Part shown: one piece after another, positions 10,691 to 21,230 of the stretch
Numbering within the stretch: position 1 is the first letter of the stretch
Layout: every line of letters begins with the position of its first letter
Program-made: the position numbers and the translations under genes
Source: Dactylorhiza incarnata
Taxonomy: Eukaryota > Streptophyta > Magnoliopsida > Asparagales > Orchidaceae
Direction of reading: 5' to 3'
Assembly (NCBI GenBank): GCA_033032865.1
Contig: JAWHQI010000509.1
Span: forward strand, 372,001 to 436,000
Length of the DNA stretch: 64,000 nt
The notes under the pieces: model-generated
The model's input: only the letters and a program-made list of their open reading frames with translations
Database searches by the model: none
What the model was told of the DNA's origin: nothing

Positions 10691-12390
10691 GCTATTAATT
10701 CTAGATCTTATTACGACTACGGCGTATCAGCCGCATAATCTAAAAGTGATAAAAAAATACATTTAATACAAAATCCTAGATTTCGGAATACCTCAATTTG
10801 TTATCAAATCGAGTGTGATTCACATTCACTTCTACAGTGAATCAAACGAACCTATGTGAAAGAAAATAATCTTTTGATATTTAAGTTTGAAGACAAAAAA
10901 ATATAGAAATTTAATTAAGAACTTTATAAGAAAATATATATATATATATTAGGCCTTTAAAATCAAAATCATGTTATTTCATGCATTTTACATTTGATCA
11001 TTTCCTTTAACTTTTGTTTTCAAAATGAAAAATCACGTAAACAGTCTAGATGAGCGTATTAAGAGCTTAATGAAAAATGTCCAGGTTCTGTCCACCAACA
11101 TAAAGCACGACATGAACGGACTATGCACCTCCGTAAACAACCTTAAAAAAATAACACAAAAGCGTTACGATTTATCTAGCTCTCCATACTCATTATTGTA
11201 GGGTAGAACCCAAACTTAGGTCTATTGATAGGCCTCCTTCTAGTATTGTCATTGCACCCATGTTTATGGTCATATAATTCCATGATCCTACCACCTCCAC
11301 GTGTGCATCGTAGGCCCATCTATCTCCATCATAACATGCCCATCCGCATTGGAGTTTCTTCTTGAGCCTCAGATCCAAGAAGGGAGCTTCCTCCTCCTTG
11401 CCCTATCCCTCATGATATCGGAACTCCACGTGTCCCCATTATATCACAACCCTTAGCTGCCGAGTTTCTTCCTGAGTCAGTACTCCGGAAGGAAGAATTT
11501 GATAGCGACGTGTCGCTCATCTTAGATGACTAATTCCATCTCGGCATTTATTGACTCTCCTAGTCTACATCAGTCACATACACTTGAGCCTATTGACATT
11601 GTGCTTGTTGGCCACTCACCCTTGACACTGGATCATCACCATGTACTGGCTTTGTATTTGGTGATTACACTCTTAATCCACTTCACCATCCTATGAGTCT
11701 AGACATGCACACTGAATTTTATCGTCACATTACCTACCCATTTAAGAAGATTCATGTTAAAAGGATAGTAAAGATCCCTACAATTTTCACTTCTCATAGA
11801 GATACGCGCTTTAAGGATTTTCTTTGGAAAATTTTAAATGGAAGTTTTTGGATCAAATTTAAATTTGGTTGCGCTAGTCAAACTCTAGCGGGTGATATTA
11901 CTGGGATACTTAATCTTGGCTTAGTAGTTGCTTGTAAGTGTCTAACAGAAAAGTGTATAATGCGATATGGTTTGCAGATTCCACAAGTCGAATATGTTTC
12001 CACCCATGCTTCCTCGATCCTCTTCTTCTTCTACTTTGTGATTCTTATCTCTTCGATACTCTGAGTTTTACTAGTCATTTAAATATTTGGCATCAAATTA
12101 TGACTAACAGTTTGTGATCATATTCGAAAAATTATAGTTTCATGGTTGATTTTATCATCGGGATTATATTTTTTTGAGGAGATTGGTTTTCTGCTTCTTT
12201 CAGGAAAGAAGATTTGCATACAGGTCATGAGCTGCAGTGAAAGATCAGTCCTTCGCTCCACTTTCTACCACATCCCAGAGTTTCTCACACCGAGTTTCCT
12301 TTTCAGACTTGATGGGGTTCCCCCAAAATGGTTCCAACTTGGACCGGTTTGGAGAAAATCAAGGCTCGACTGAACCGCCGAAATCAAGCA
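10691..12390. other. No gene recognised
   Basis: A+T-rich, with a (TA)n run near 10937-10950. A ~60-bp stretch at about 10728-10790 (CGCATAAT...TTTAATACAAAATCCTAGAT) recurs at about 14699-14755. A 123-codon frame at 11693-12064 shows no family motif. Confidence 0.45.
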
Positions 12391-13200
12391 CCCCCACGTG
12401 CGCGCCCCGCACGGGCGCGGGCGCGTGCACATGAACGCGCGCGCCCTGCGTGAGGCATGGGTGCGCCACCGCCGCCGGTGCCGCCCGTCGTCGTCGCAGT
12501 GACGGCGTCACTACTGCTCGCCATCACAATCCTCCGCCGCCGCCGCCGGCGAACCTGCCTGGATTGCCCGGACCGCTTGGGGGGCATGCTCGTCATTTTC
12601 CGAAAATTGGTAATCCAGGTGACAGGAATCGTGCAACCTCATTCGATAGTTCAAATTTCAGCAGGACGCAATTACCAACACGCCCCTCAGAAAAGCTATA
12701 AAAAGACCCACATACCTTCATTTGAAGACATGCAACCAAAGAGACAGAAGAGAGCTCTGATGTTTTTCGACGAAGACTTATCGCTCTGCTTGCTCTCTCC
12801 ACTCATAGTTCGCTTTGTTCGCTCCTAAGTCCCGTCCAGTGACTGTTGAAGAGAACGCTCCTAGGAGTGTTGTGGAAGATCATTTCTCTTTCTGTTTCTT
12901 ACTTTCAAATACGTGTAAACAGAGCGGTGATCTGTCACCCTCCTGGAAACTATGACTCTTGTAACCTCAAAGGAACTAATGGATTTGGTCGGCACCGTAC
13001 TGGCCCCGTGATTTTTTCCCTTTTCGGGATTTTCCATGTAAAAACGTCTTGCTGTCCCGGCTGTTGGTTCTCTTTAAATTGTTTGTGCGTTTGTCTCGCT
13101 ATCGAGCTAAGGAGGTCTATTCTCCGGACCTGGAGAGCGCTAAGCGACCCGCAACAAAACTTATCTTGGAGGAGTTGGTTTTGGTCTTGGTTATTCAGCA
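12391..13200 (+). repeat. Solo LTR-like sequence (family shared with 56.57-57.40 kb)
   Basis: It shares a chain of blocks with 56.57-57.40 kb: GGGGGGCA...GTCAT, a TATA box (CTATAAAAAG near 12698), GAGAGCTCT, a CGTGATTTTT stretch, TTTTCCA...GT.AAA and TGTTGGTTCTCTTT, then a CTAAGCGACCCGCAA-like end. The blocks keep order and spacing but the copies are well diverged. The 5' end (12391-12460) is an almost pure alternating GC stretch. Limits are approximate. Confidence 0.6.
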
Positions 13201-14239
13201 ACATGACAGTAGCGGAGTTATGTCAAATCAATGGTTGGAAATTCTAATTGCAGGTCACATCACAGTCTCGCCGGAATTGAGCTCTTTCAACCCATGGAGA
13301 ATTGGTGCAACATGAGACGCATCTTATTTTATTTTTGAATTTAAAATTAAGTTTTAACTTACGTGAAGAATCTGGAATGAAATTCAAAATTCTCCCTCAT
13401 CTATTACCATCAATATCATATATTAAATTCCAACAAAAGAAGCACCTCCCTAATTGAAATCACCCTATTGAAACCTCTTAAATCCCTTTTTAATTATCAC
13501 TAAATATCATTAATGTCATCAACTTTTTTTAATATCTTTTTATATTGAAACAAATTCCTGACTTGCCCTTTATAATCAATCACTCGTCTCTTTACAAAGG
13601 AAAGCAGTCTAGAATTATTTAACGAAACAACAAATCAATTTCTATTTCGTTCCTCCAGCCCGACTCCCGGTTACCCCTTCCCTGCCGACAACGGCCTCCT
13701 CAAGCCGCCTCCTCCACCAGAAGCCTCGCCGGACCCAGACCACCAGCCCTCCGCCCACTTTCGTCCCCGTCAGAGTTCCTCCTACCGATCATGTAACTCC
13801 CGCCGCTGATCGCCCGAGCCTGCTGCCAACCTACGTCGCACTGGGCCTCTGTCACTCCTTTCCCCTGTCCCTCTTCGGTCATTAACAACCTTCTAATAAC
13901 CACAAATCCTCTTCCCTGATTAGTCGAGCCTCCTCCATCTCCTCCAGTTTTCCTCACGCCACCGTCCAACTTTCTTCCAACCCGACTGAGGTCTCTCAAC
14001 CAACCCTCTTCAGTCTTTCACAGCCCACCTGAAATCTTCCCTCCCCTACATCCTGAGATCACTGTTTGGAGTTTTTTTACTAGCCCACAAAGCCTCCACT
14101 TCACTGTTTGGAGTTTTTTTACTAGCCCAGCCCTCATCCCGCAGCCATCCTGGATCGACAAGGTTTGGATTTGTTGTTGCGCTTATGATTCCTTATGGTA
14201 TTCCTCTTACCTTGCAAGTTTATTATGGAAAGAAATTTA
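13201..14239. other. No gene recognised; one 42-bp tandem duplication
   Basis: CACTGTTTGGAGTTTTTTTA and the next bases occur twice, at 14060 and 14102. Pyrimidine-rich frames at 13.7-14.0 kb show no family motif. Confidence 0.5.
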
Positions 14240-14443
14240 GGTGCGCAACTCTCACCTAATAATAGGTGGGGAGAAATACAGCCGTATGATCTTAGATCGG
14301 ACGGTATATAAAATATTGACATTATTGACTATTTATAAATACAGAAGTATTTAGAAAAATACAGGAAAATACAACCGTATGATCTCTGATCAACGGCTTA
14401 GATGGGCTCCCTCTCACCTATTATTAGGTGAGAGATACTCACC
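14240..14443 (+). mobile_element. MITE-like element, ~204 bp, with ~30-bp terminal inverted repeats
   Basis: The left end GGTGCGCAACTCTCACCTAA and the right end (GGTGAGTATCTCTCACCTAA on the minus strand) are inverted copies. Each is followed by TAATAGGTG, so each terminus is itself a small hairpin (CACCTAATAATAGGTG). A second internal inverted match is ACAGCCGTATGATCT / ACAACCGTATGATCT in direct orientation. No target duplication could be assigned with confidence, so the superfamily is left open. Confidence 0.7.
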
Positions 14444-15150
14444 AAAAAAAATTTCTTTATTATGAGTCTAATTTCATCCTTAATTTTATATGATTATTTA
14501 ACATTTCAGAGTTTGCCTTAGTCTGCGTATTCACGTGTTTGTCGTTAATTTCAAAATCCGTTGGTTGGTTTTCTTTCGTTGAAATGCATGCGGATGATTT
14601 ATTTCATATTGTAGAGTGCGCTTGAACGTTATTCACTTACGTTTATCATGCGTAAGCCTAGGTTATTTGTCTCATTTTATTACTCGCCCAGTTAGCTTCG
14701 CCGCATAATTTAAAAAGTGATCACAAAATTATATTTAATACAAAATCCTAGATTATTCCCAAAATTATATTTACTACAAAATTTTAGATTTTGGAATACA
14801 TCAGCAAAGCAAGGACAAAGAAAAATGATCAAGGCAACTAATTATTTATAGGAACATGCGGGCCACTTGGTCAAGGGTGCGCCAGTAAATTTTAACCAGG
14901 TTCTCTCATAGAATTAGAAAAAAGCAAGAATAGTTAGTTGTATACTCAGATCTCGGTGAACCCAAGAAAGGTTGACAATAGTCAAAGAAAAGGCAATCAG
15001 GTTAAGGGGAATCAAAACCAAGATCAATAGTCCAAAGCACTCCAAGGAAAGGAACAAAGGTCGTCAATTATCTGGGCCTTCAGAAATCTAGTCTAGAGGC
15101 GTTGGAGAGAATCCAAATCATGTATGCGGAATCTATATGATGGGGATCGA
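14444..15150. other. No gene recognised
   Basis: A+T-rich. ACAAAATTATATTTAATACA and a near copy (AAAATTATATTTACTACAAA) are adjacent at about 14725-14790 and relate to the sequence at 10.73 kb. Confidence 0.45.
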
Positions 15151-15600
15151 CGTTGGAGTGCGGGTCACGACTCGTTGGGATCCGCATATGTGTTCGCGCA
15201 GGAGGCGCTGATCGGATCGATGATCCGAGACCGCGAGCGCGTCTGAAACGCCGTTTTAGTGTTTTTACATATTTTATTTTATTTTTTATTTTTTTGAGGT
15301 GTATTTAGTGTTTTAGGACACCGGGCGTAACGACCAATCGTAATCGTTCACGTCGGGTGCCCAACCGCCCACCTTCATTATAAATAGAGGGGACACTTTT
15401 ATTTTATTTTCATTGTTGAGTTTGCGAGTGATTCCAGATCTGACAATCCTTCGCGGTGCGACGCCGTGAAATCTGGGGTACGACGTCCCGATTCGTTTCC
15501 AGCAATATTTTCATTTTCCTTTTCAATTTCCCGTGGAACCACCTTCCCCACGATTACTCCCCATCCTAGCCATTCACTACTATCTTCTCCCCCACGATTA
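15151..15600 (+). repeat. 5' part of the gypsy LTR, truncated at a gag junction
   Basis: It matches 19237-19670, including the TATA motif (CATTATAAATAG near 15375), CTTCGCGGTGCGACG and TTTCCCGTGGAAC. At about 15597 the LTR switches within ACGATTACGA to gag sequence, removing the rest of the LTR and the primer-binding site. Confidence 0.85.
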
Positions 15601-16517
15601 CGACTATGATGACTACCCCGGGCCTCATAGAGTACCATATGCCGGGACGACGCCACTCGCTGCATACGTGTTGACGTTGCAGCTTTCGACGGTCACCTGG
15701 ACCCGAAGGCCTTTAGTGATTGGCTCCAGGAGATGGACCATTACTTTGGCTAGTATGATATGACGGATGAGAGACGTGTTAGATTTGCTAAGATGAAGCT
15801 AGTAGGCTCGACGAAGAACTTCTGGACGAGTTTAGAGAGGTCTCTTCACCGCGACGGATATCGCTCATAATCCGTTGGGAGGACATGAAGCGACGATTGA
15901 GAGAGAAGTATCTCCCCCTTCATATTGAGATCAGTTATTGGACCAGCTTTATGCGTTGCGCCGGGACAAGCTATCATTGATATAATACATGTCTCGGACT
16001 CTCGGTTCGACGATTTGACTGTGCAAATTGATCTGTGAAAGGAGAATAACGGTGATGTTGCTCGATTCCGCTCCAGACTGAGAGCTGAGTTATGTAGGGA
16101 GTTGATTCCCCGCCGCCTGGAGACAGTTGATCAGGTTTATCAGATGGCTTTTGAGTATGAGCAATATCCACGACTAGCTGGTACCCGTCATGCTACCTCC
16201 AGACCATACAGATCCACATTTAGGAGGCCACCCCCGACCACTACCACTCCTACTGGACCTCCTCGTCCCCGTAGACACGAAGGGGAGGTTGTTGCCACTG
16301 GACCTCCCGCGACCACCCGGTCGGGGAGTGTTCAGTGTTATCATTGTTCAGGCAGGTCATATGGCAAGCTAGTGCCCTATAAGAAACTTGTTGGTTGAGG
16401 AAGGCGACCCAACGATGAGGTTGAGGAGGTCACCTACAAAGAGATCGCCGCCACCATCGAGGACGGTTGGGAGAGCGATGTTGAGCGCTCCCTGGAGGTT
16501 GGTGTCATGCAACGTTT
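15600..16517 (+). pseudogene. gypsy gag fragment, first copy
   Basis: It matches the second copy at 17.08-17.95 kb: GACTATGATGACTACCC, then VDVAAFDGHLDP and WLQEMDHYF, then a RRELIPRRLETVDQVYQMA-like segment (16102 onward), then a zinc-knuckle remnant (VQCYHCSGRSYG) near 16335. Multiple stops and frameshifts are present. It lacks the gag start because of the LTR fusion. Confidence 0.75.
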
Positions 16518-16591
16518 GCTTGAGTCCTTTCCACACCTTCACATAGACTTATATTAGTGACGACACAGCCCATACAGCCTACCCTGCGTCA
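16518..16591 (+). repeat. 3' end of a gypsy LTR
   Basis: TGCTTGAGTCC...ACAGCCTACCCTGCGTCA matches the last ~75 bp of the 19237-20865 LTR and ends in CA directly before the primer-binding site. Confidence 0.75.
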
Positions 16592-16595
16592 ATTT

Positions 16596-16610
16596 TGGTA
16601 TCAAAGCACC
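16596..16610 (+). other. Primer-binding site of the gypsy element
   Basis: TGGTATCAAAGCACC lies 4 bases after the LTR end and matches the initiator-Met type found in plant LTR elements. Confidence 0.85.
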
Positions 16611-16659
16611 AGGTTAGGGACACTTGCATGTTACGTAGTGGTAGGTCTTATTTTCCGTC

Positions 16660-17950
16660 CATGGCTGATCTAAACCTAACCGACGAGAGGACTGTCAATT
16701 TCAACTCCGAAATGACACCGACAGAATTCCAACGACCGATGATCGATCGGTTTGACCAAATGAGGGATCAAGTGAACGTACAAAGCACCCGTATGGACAC
16801 CCTCGAGGCTCAGAGGGTTCATATTCCTCAGTGACGAGGGGACGCACCCATACCACTAGATGACGACTCTGAGGGTTAGCAGAATCCTCTCCCACCTCAA
16901 GACTAGCGCATTGGGAACCAACCCCCAAGAGAGCCCGCTCCTCCCAGGGGATGACCCCGTGATCACACTCATGACCGTCGTTCTGGACCCATCCAGGATA
17001 GCCGATCCATCCTCAGGGGGATTATAAGCCGTGATACCCAACTCCTTATGATCGAGCCCCCGGTCATTTTGATTACGATCGAGATGACGACTATGATGAC
17101 TACCCTGGGCTTCGTAGAGCGCCACATGCAGAGGACGACATTACTCGCCACATACGTGTTGATGTTGCAGCTTTCGACGGTCACCTGGACCCGTAGGCCT
17201 TGTGTGATTGGCTCCAGGAGATGGACCATTACTTTGGCTGGTATGATATGACGGATGAGCATCGTGTTAGATTTGCGAAGATGAAGCTCAGCGAAGAACT
17301 TCTGGATGAGTTTAGAGAGGTTTGAAGTGACGATTGAGAGAGAAGTATCTTCCCCCTTCATATCGAGATCAATTATTGGACTATCTTTATGCGTTGCACC
17401 AGACACGCTATTCGTTGCAGAGTACATATCTCGGTTCGACGATTTAACTGTGCGGACTGATCTGCGGGAGTAGAATAACGGTACAGCTGCTTGATTCCGC
17501 TCCAGGATGAGAGCTGAGTTACGTAGGGAGTTGATTCCCCACCGCCTGGAGACAGTTGAGCAGGATTATCAGATGGCTCTCAAGTACAAGCAGTATATAC
17601 GACTAGCTGGTGCCCGTCAGGACCCCTCCAGACCAGACAGATCCACATTTAGGAGGCCACACCCGACCACTACCATTCCTACTAGACCCCCACGCCCCCT
17701 GTGGATACGAAGGGAAGGTTGTTGCCACTGTACCTCCTATGGCCACCCGATCGGGGAATGTTCAGTGTTATCGTTGTTCAGGCAGAGGTCATATGACAGA
17801 CCAGTGACCTATAAGAAACTTGTTAGTCGAGGAAGGTGAACCCAACGCTGAGGCTGAGAAGGTTGCCGACGAGGAGATCGACGCCACCGTTGAGGACAGT
17901 TGGGAGAGCAATGTTGAGCGCTCCCTGGAGGTTGGTGTCATATGCGTCTA
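16660..17950 (+). pseudogene. gypsy gag, second copy
   Basis: It begins MADLNLTDERTVNF at 16660, with an FDQMRDQVNVQSTRMDTLEA coiled segment, then the same capsid segments as the first copy, a RRELIPHRLETVEQDYQMAL block at about 17515 and a near-intact zinc knuckle (CYRCSGRGHMTDQ) near 17768 that loses its last cysteine to a stop. Several stops and frameshifts interrupt it. It is the nucleocapsid/capsid precursor of the element and is no longer translatable. Confidence 0.78.
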
Positions 17951-17984
17951 CTTGTACTCCACATACTGATGAGGATTGGCGTCG

Positions 17985-19085
17985 TACGACGATCTTCAAT
18001 ACATTCTTCCCTAGCGCGGGCGGACCCTGCAAGCTAGCCATTGATAGCGGGAGCTGCGTAAATATTGTGGCCCAGGGGGCCCTAGAGAGGATGTAGGCGA
18101 CTCTCGAGCCGCATCCACATCCTTATCGTGTTATTTGGGTCGATAAGACGGACATTCAGGTTACTCAGAGGTGTCTACTTCTGATCTTTATCGTTTCGTA
18201 TGAGGACCGTGTTTGGTGCGACGTCATCCTCATGGATGTCGTCCACGTTTTCTTAGAGAGTCCTTGGCTCTTTGACCGTGATGTCACCTGTTTCGGTCGC
18301 TCGAACACTTGCGTATTTTACGACAAGGGTCATAAATTACATTGACCCCAACCCAACCCAAGGAGATATACAAGGGGAAGGTCATTCTCTCTACTAGTAC
18401 GAGTTCTTCGAGACCGCCGCACATTCCGCATCGCAGCGAGTTCATGAAGGAGAGTGCTGATACCAGCTTCTTATATGTAGTGACCACAGCCATGGCTTCT
18501 GAGGGTCATATAGAGTTTGTTGAGCCACTCCCTAAGGTCCAATTACTTCTTGATGACTAGGCATATATTATGCCTGATGAGTTTCCACTTTTGTGCGACA
18601 TACAACATGCTATAGATCTGACATCGGGACCTTCGCTCCCGAACCTACCACATTATCGGATGAATCCAGATGAGCATGCTGAGCTCAAGTGGCAGATGGA
18701 TGAATTTCTGCGAAAGCAGTTCATATGTGAGAGTCTGAGTCCCTGCGCGGTCTCATCCCTTCTTACCCCGAAGAAGGACGAGAGCTGGCGGATGTGTATT
18801 GATAGTTGGGCTATCAATAAGATTACTATTAAGTATCGGTTCCCCATCGCTCGGTTGGACGACTTACTTGATACGATGGTTGGTGCCCAGGTGTTTTCGA
18901 AGATCAATTTCGCAGTGGGTACCACTAGATTAAAGTACGTGAGGGAGACAAATGGAAGACGGCGTTTAAGACCAAAGATGGTCTCTATGAGTGCTTGTTC
19001 ATGCCTTTTGGGTTGTCCAATGCCTCCAACACTTTCATGCGGGTCATGACTCAGATCCTACGACCTTTTTTGTTGTTACCTGGTG
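17985..19085 (+). pseudogene. gypsy protease and partial reverse transcriptase
   Basis: A retropepsin motif (LAIDSGSCVNIV) lies near 18031 and WCDVILMDVVHVFLESPWL and RSNTCVFYDKGHKL follow to about 18340. RT begins at 18570 with MPDEFPLLCDIQHAIDL, LPNLPHYRMNPDEHAEL, SLLTPKKDESWRMCIDSWAI and [16 protein letters not shown] at about 18998. The frame breaks near 18915. The YVDD box, the rest of RT, RNase H and integrase are missing before the LTR at 19237. Confidence 0.82.
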
Positions 19086-19236
19086 CAGTGCAGTGGAGTG
19101 GACGCCCCACCTTTGATGATACTTGGATATCGGCGACAGCGCTTGATAGATTTACCCTCGGTCTTCGCTTCAGTACAATCATCTTCATTCATCGGAGATA
19201 AATGTTTTTCAGTCGGAAGGAGTTGATGGAGGTTGA

Positions 19237-20865
19237 TGTTGGAGTGCGGGTCACGACTCGATAGGATCCGCATGTGTATTCACGCAGGATGTGTATTCAC
19301 GCAGGAGGCGCTGATCCGAGACCGCGAGCGCGGCCGAGGCGTCGTCTTAGTATTTCTTCATATTTTTTTTTTGAGGTGTATTTAGTGTTTTAGGACACTG
19401 GGCGTAACGACCAATCATGGTCGTTCACCCCGGGTGTCCCCCATTCATTATAAATAGGGGCGGATGCTTTTATTTTATTTTCATTGTTGAGTTTGTGACT
19501 AATTCCATATCCGGTACTCCTTCGCGGTGCGACGTCGTGAAATCCGGGGTGCAACGTCCCGGCTCGTTTCTAGCAATATTTTTGTTTTCCTTTTCAATTT
19601 CCCGTGGAACTACCTTCCCCACGATTACTCCCCATCCCGGCCATTCACTACTGCCTTCTCCCCCACGATTACTCCCATCCCAGCCATTCATTGTTCAACT
19701 TCATCTTAACTTCCCCTCTTAGACCGCACGATTCTTTCACTTCCTTCGCACGTCTGCATCAACGTCTTCCTCCCCTTCACAATCCGATTGCATCCACCTG
19801 CGCTACCATCGTCCAAGTCCCAGTGGTTCTCCAGCTCCCCGACACATTCCCCCAGGCCAGCCCACCGCATACATCGCCCGTCGACCTTCCTCCCTTTAGC
19901 AGCACCCGATGCTCATCCTCTAACAAAGCCAACACTCCCTAATCCCCTTCCAGAGCAGGAGAACCCTCCATCCCCACCAACAGCCCTTTGGACACCCTCT
20001 CCCACAACCATTATCTATTTCCATGGCGTGATGTCGTTAGAGCCAAACTCTTTGTCGCTCGCCCCAGATTCATCCTTGTCGACCTCACAAACCTAGCATA
20101 CCTCCTTCCCCGTCGACCTCATAGCCGCATAAATCCTTCCCTATCGATCTTTTCAGCAGCATACCCACACGTCAACAGCCCATCCACGGTTAACTGGAGT
20201 TTCTCCCTTTCACCCTACCCTAATCTGCTCTAGCAAAGCCGTCTTCAGCAAATCCTCCACACCTCCAGGTCGCAAGCCCACTCTCCCTTATCATATTCCA
20301 GCACATATATGACTTGATTAACCTCTTCCAGCAGCCTCAATAAGGGTTTATAATTCCTGATTTCCCGCTCGTCAAAATATCATAATCGTAATGTTTTCGC
20401 TGCCAGCACAACAAATCAACCCCTAATCGGAGCAAATTTGGCTTCATCTCGTGGATCCACGCCTACCGCCGCTACCGGATCACCATGTTTGTGAGTATAT
20501 TGTCTTGTGTTTATTATTTCTTTATTAAATATTGGAAAACTTAATATATATGTTTGGGTAGCTTGACACATTTGCGTGTTTCATTACATTTTCATATCGT
20601 CCTATAAATCTCATTTGTGAACGTTGTAGTGGAAAGCACTTTATGCGAACACTAATGTGATCTTGCTTGTGGATGTGAGTATTGCGAAGCTTGAGTCGAT
20701 TTGCTAAAGTAATAAAATTTATTTGCTAAAACCTTTATTTCCGGATCAAAATTGAACTTTACTCACACATCATTTAGATTGGGATTGCATGAGTCCGTCC
20801 TGCACATTTACTTAGGCTAGCGTTAATGTCGGCACATCCCACACCACACAGCCTACCCTGCGAAA
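19237..20865 (+). repeat. 3' LTR (~1.63 kb) of the old gypsy
   Basis: It starts TGTTGGAGTGCGGG after a purine-rich GGAAGGAGTTGATGGAGG. It ends CCTGCGAAA where related copies read CGTCA or CGACA. A TATA motif (CATTATAAATAGG) lies near 19446. The tandem duplication of 20.01-39.07 kb begins inside it, so its 3' half is also present at 34821-35685. Confidence 0.78.
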
Positions 20866-20878
20866 CTATAAGGGCTAT
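20769..20878 (+). repeat. 110-bp flank repeat, left of the chromovirus
   Basis: ATCATTTAGATTGGGATTGC through TAAGGGCTAT is repeated after the 3' LTR at 26456-26560. The left copy has 5 extra bases (ACCAC). Unit 2 has it once (35586-35690). This is far longer than a normal target duplication. Confidence 0.92.
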
Positions 20879-21201
20879 TGTTATGCCCCCGGACGACATG
20901 CGCTTTCGAGGATTCAAGTACGCCAGACGACCAAAAGGAGCGCCGGGAACAGACCGGGTTGAACCATCCGGTTCAGCCCGCAATTAATTAAATAAGAGAA
21001 GGGGGGCTGAACCGAACCGGTTCAGCCCTCACTTGGGGCCGGCCGGCCCTAAGGGGAGAGGGTTCACATAAATACCCATCTCCCCCCTCTTTTGAGGATC
21101 ATGCTAAATCATTTTCAGGTATTCTCTTTTTCCTAGAAACCCTAGCCGTCTTCTTCCTTTGCTTTCCGTTTTCTAGCTTTTCCCGTTGTAGTTTCGTATC
21201 A
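20879..21201 (+). repeat. 5' LTR of the chromovirus (323 bp)
   Basis: It runs from TGTTATGCCC to GTTTCGTATCA. A TATA-like motif (CACATAAATACCC) lies near 21065. An internal inverted motif (AACCGGTTCAGCCC) is partly deleted in the 3' copy. Confidence 0.93.
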
Positions 21202-21203
21202 TT

Positions 21204-21215
21204 TGGTATCAGAGC
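21204..21215 (+). other. Primer-binding site of the chromovirus
   Basis: TGGTATCAGAGC, complementary to the 3' end of initiator Met-tRNA, lies 2 bases after the LTR. Confidence 0.92.
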
Positions 21216-21230
21216 ATCCTTCCTGCGACC

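Larger units (their letters stand above)
15151..20865 (+). mobile_element. Old rearranged Ty3/gypsy element with ~1.6-kb LTR
   Basis: Order on the plus strand: start of LTR (15151-15600) fused to gag (15600-16517), then an LTR 3' end (16518-16591), primer-binding site, a second 5' region and gag (16.6-17.95 kb), protease, part of RT (to about 19.08 kb), then a complete 3' LTR (19237-20865). RNase H and integrase are missing. The doubled gag and the LTR-gag fusion show that two copies recombined or were internally deleted. Confidence 0.78.
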
